Positions 4,797 through 6,041 of a stretch of 6,041 bases of DNA are shown piece after piece; positions within the stretch are counted from its first letter, which is position 1, and each line of letters starts with the position of its first letter. The position numbers and the translations under genes are program-made. Location: assembly GCA_021824055.1 (NCBI GenBank), contig JAKALV010000207.1, positions 1 through 6,041 on the forward strand. Direction: 5' to 3'. Source of the DNA: Acidobacteriota bacterium (lineage in GTDB: Bacteria > Acidobacteriota > Vicinamibacteria > Vicinamibacterales > SCN-69-37). Under the pieces are notes generated by a model, which did no database searches, was not told the DNA's origin, and saw only the letters and a list, made by a program, of their open reading frames with translations.

Positions 4797-6041
4797 ATGT
4801 CCCGTGGTCTCCTGCGCCTGATCGGTCTGCTCGTCGTTGTGGCCGCCATCATCGGCGGCGTCATGGTCTGGCGCCGCGGCCAGGCGGTGCCGATCGTGGC
4901 GCCGGGCGTGCCGCTCGCGGTCGCCGACGACCGCGCGGCGCGCGTCACGGATCTCCACTACCGCGTGTCCTTTTCGATTCCGTTGGCCAGGACCGAGCCG
5001 GTTCGCGGGCACCTGACCGCCACGTTCACGCTCAGCGACGCCGGCCGCGCGCTGCCTTTCGACTTTGCCCAGACGGACGACCACCTGATTTCGGTGCGCG
5101 TGAATGGGCAGGCGCTCGCGTCGCACGTCGTCAACGGCCACATCACCATCCCGCCGGCGCGGCTGGTGTCCGGCGCGAACACGGTCGAGTTCGACTTCAC
5201 GGCCGGCGATCAGTCGCTCAATCGCAGCGACGATTTCATGTACACGCTCTTCGTGCCGGCCCGCGCGTCGCTCGCGATGCCCTGCTTCGATCAGCCAAGC
5301 CTCAAAGCCAGATGGGATCTCTCGCTCGAGATACCGTCCGCGTGGGTCGCGGTCGCCAACGGCACGGAAACGGGGCGGCAGTCGGCCAACGGGCGGACCA
5401 CGATCGACTTTGCCGAGACGCAGCCGCTGCCGACCTATCTGTTCGCCTTTGCGGCCGGCACGTTCCACATTGAAACGGCATCGCGCGACGGCCGCGTCTT
5501 CCGCATGTTCCACCGCGAGAACGATCCGGCCAAGGTCGCCCGCAACCGCGACGCGATCTTCGACCTGCACGCGCGCGCGATCGCGTGGCTCGAGCAGTAC
5601 ACCGGCATCCCGTACCCGTTCGGCAAGTTCGACTTCGTGCTGATTCCGTCGTTCCAGTTCGGCGGCATGGAACACGCCGGCGCGATCTTCTACAACGCGA
5701 CGTCGCTCATGCTCGACGAAACCGCGACCGAGAATCAGTTGCTCGGCCGCGCGAACGTGATTTCGCACGAGACGTCGCACATGTGGTTTGGCGATCTCGT
5801 CACGATGCGCTGGTTCAACGACGTCTGGATGAAGGAGGTCTTCGCCAACTTCATGGCCGCGAAGATCGTGAACCCGTCGTTCCCCGGCGTGAATCACGAC
5901 CTGCGATTCGTGCTGCAGAACTATCCCGCGGCGTACGACGTTGATCGCACCGACGGCGCCAACCCCATCCGGCAGGATCTGGCGAACCTCGATGACGCCG
6001 GCTCGCTCTACGGCGCGATCATCTATCAGAAGGCGCCCATT
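4797..6041 (+). CDS. M1 family zinc aminopeptidase, membrane-anchored, N-terminal part
   Basis: An open frame of 415 codons with no stop, cut by the window end. Residues 8-25 are a hydrophobic segment flanked by Arg (R3, R7; R26, R27), probably an uncleaved signal anchor placing the enzyme outside the membrane. The N-terminal beta domain carries PCFDQPSLKA (162-171) and PTYLFAFAAG (from 212). The catalytic domain has GGMEHAGAIFY (289-299), the counterpart of the exopeptidase GAMEN motif. HETSH (324-328) follows, with the third zinc ligand E347 in KEVFA, giving HExxH-x18-E. Y410 in IIYQKAP fits the transition-state Tyr of the YxKG region. All key catalytic residues are therefore present. M1 enzymes remove N-terminal residues from peptides; substrate preference cannot be read here. 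Usual length is 600-900 residues, so a third or more of the gene is outside. The start at 4797 lacks an SD. Confidence 0.93.
   Translation, partial: MSRGLLRLIGLLVVVAAIIGGVMVWRRGQAVPIVAPGVPLAVADDRAARVTDLHYRVSFSIPLARTEPVRGHLTATFTLSDAGRALPFDFAQTDDHLISVRVNGQALASHVVNGHITIPPARLVSGANTVEFDFTAGDQSLNRSDDFMYTLFVPARASLAMPCFDQPSLKARWDLSLEIPSAWVAVANGTETGRQSANGRTTIDFAETQPLPTYLFAFAAGTFHIETASRDGRVFRMFHRENDPAKVARNRDAIFDLHARAIAWLEQYTGIPYPFGKFDFVLIPSFQFGGMEHAGAIFYNATSLMLDETATENQLLGRANVISHETSHMWFGDLVTMRWFNDVWMKEVFANFMAAKIVNPSFPGVNHDLRFVLQNYPAAYDVDRTDGANPIRQDLANLDDAGSLYGAIIYQKAPI

Noticed and set aside
4782..5897. 371-codon open frame on the minus strand
   Set aside because: It is antisense to the aminopeptidase, whose motifs (GGMEH, HETSH, KEVFA) are unmistakable. 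The minus product is an Arg/Val/Glu-rich composition typical of a shadow frame in high-GC DNA.

Overview
This is a high-GC chromosomal window from a free-living, probably environmental bacterium. The PNPase tail, the gene families present and the M1 peptidase motif variants look most like Acidobacteriota (Vicinamibacteria-type) genomes. That placement is an inference from remembered family resemblance; there is no rRNA or other marker in the window. Mobile elements, CRISPR arrays, tRNAs and rRNAs were looked for and not seen.

Layout, left to right. (1) 2-238, plus: the last 78 residues of polynucleotide phosphorylase (end of the S1 domain and an RGG-rich tail), followed by two strong hairpins, the second terminator-like. 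(2) 357-829, plus: a two-gene nucleotidyltransferase module. The first gene has lost its catalytic middle through an out-of-frame deletion and is a pseudogene. The small 64-residue partner, whose start overlaps its end, is intact. (3) 931-3681, plus: a 916-residue secreted mosaic protein with a signal peptide, a DUF1566/Lcl-type domain, a PKD domain, four FN3-like repeats each carrying a short Cys pair, and a long polyglycine domain. (4) 3762-4417, minus: a type II toxin-antitoxin pair (ribbon-helix-helix antitoxin, then PIN-domain VapC-type RNase), with a 17-bp palindrome over its probable -10 box. (5) 4493-4747, minus: a short Cys-rich DUF4189 protein without a signal peptide. (6) 4797-6041, plus, running off the window: the N-terminal 415 residues of a membrane-anchored M1 zinc aminopeptidase, complete through the HExxH-x18-E zinc site. 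It is open to the window edge.

The genes do not form one pathway. Housekeeping RNA decay (pnp) and peptide turnover (M1) flank an accessory stretch of about 4.5 kb holding a decayed nucleotidyltransferase pair, a surface/secreted protein and a toxin-antitoxin pair. Two plus-strand genes (931 and 4797) lack Shine-Dalgarno sequences and have -10-like boxes so close to the ATG that leaderless or nearly leaderless transcripts are likely. The toxin-antitoxin operon, in contrast, has a clear SD.

The points most worth following up are the mosaic protein (FN3 Cys pairs and polyglycine domain), the half-deleted nucleotidyltransferase beside an intact partner, and the leaderless arrangement. I see no convincing evidence of a wholly new defence or mobile system here.
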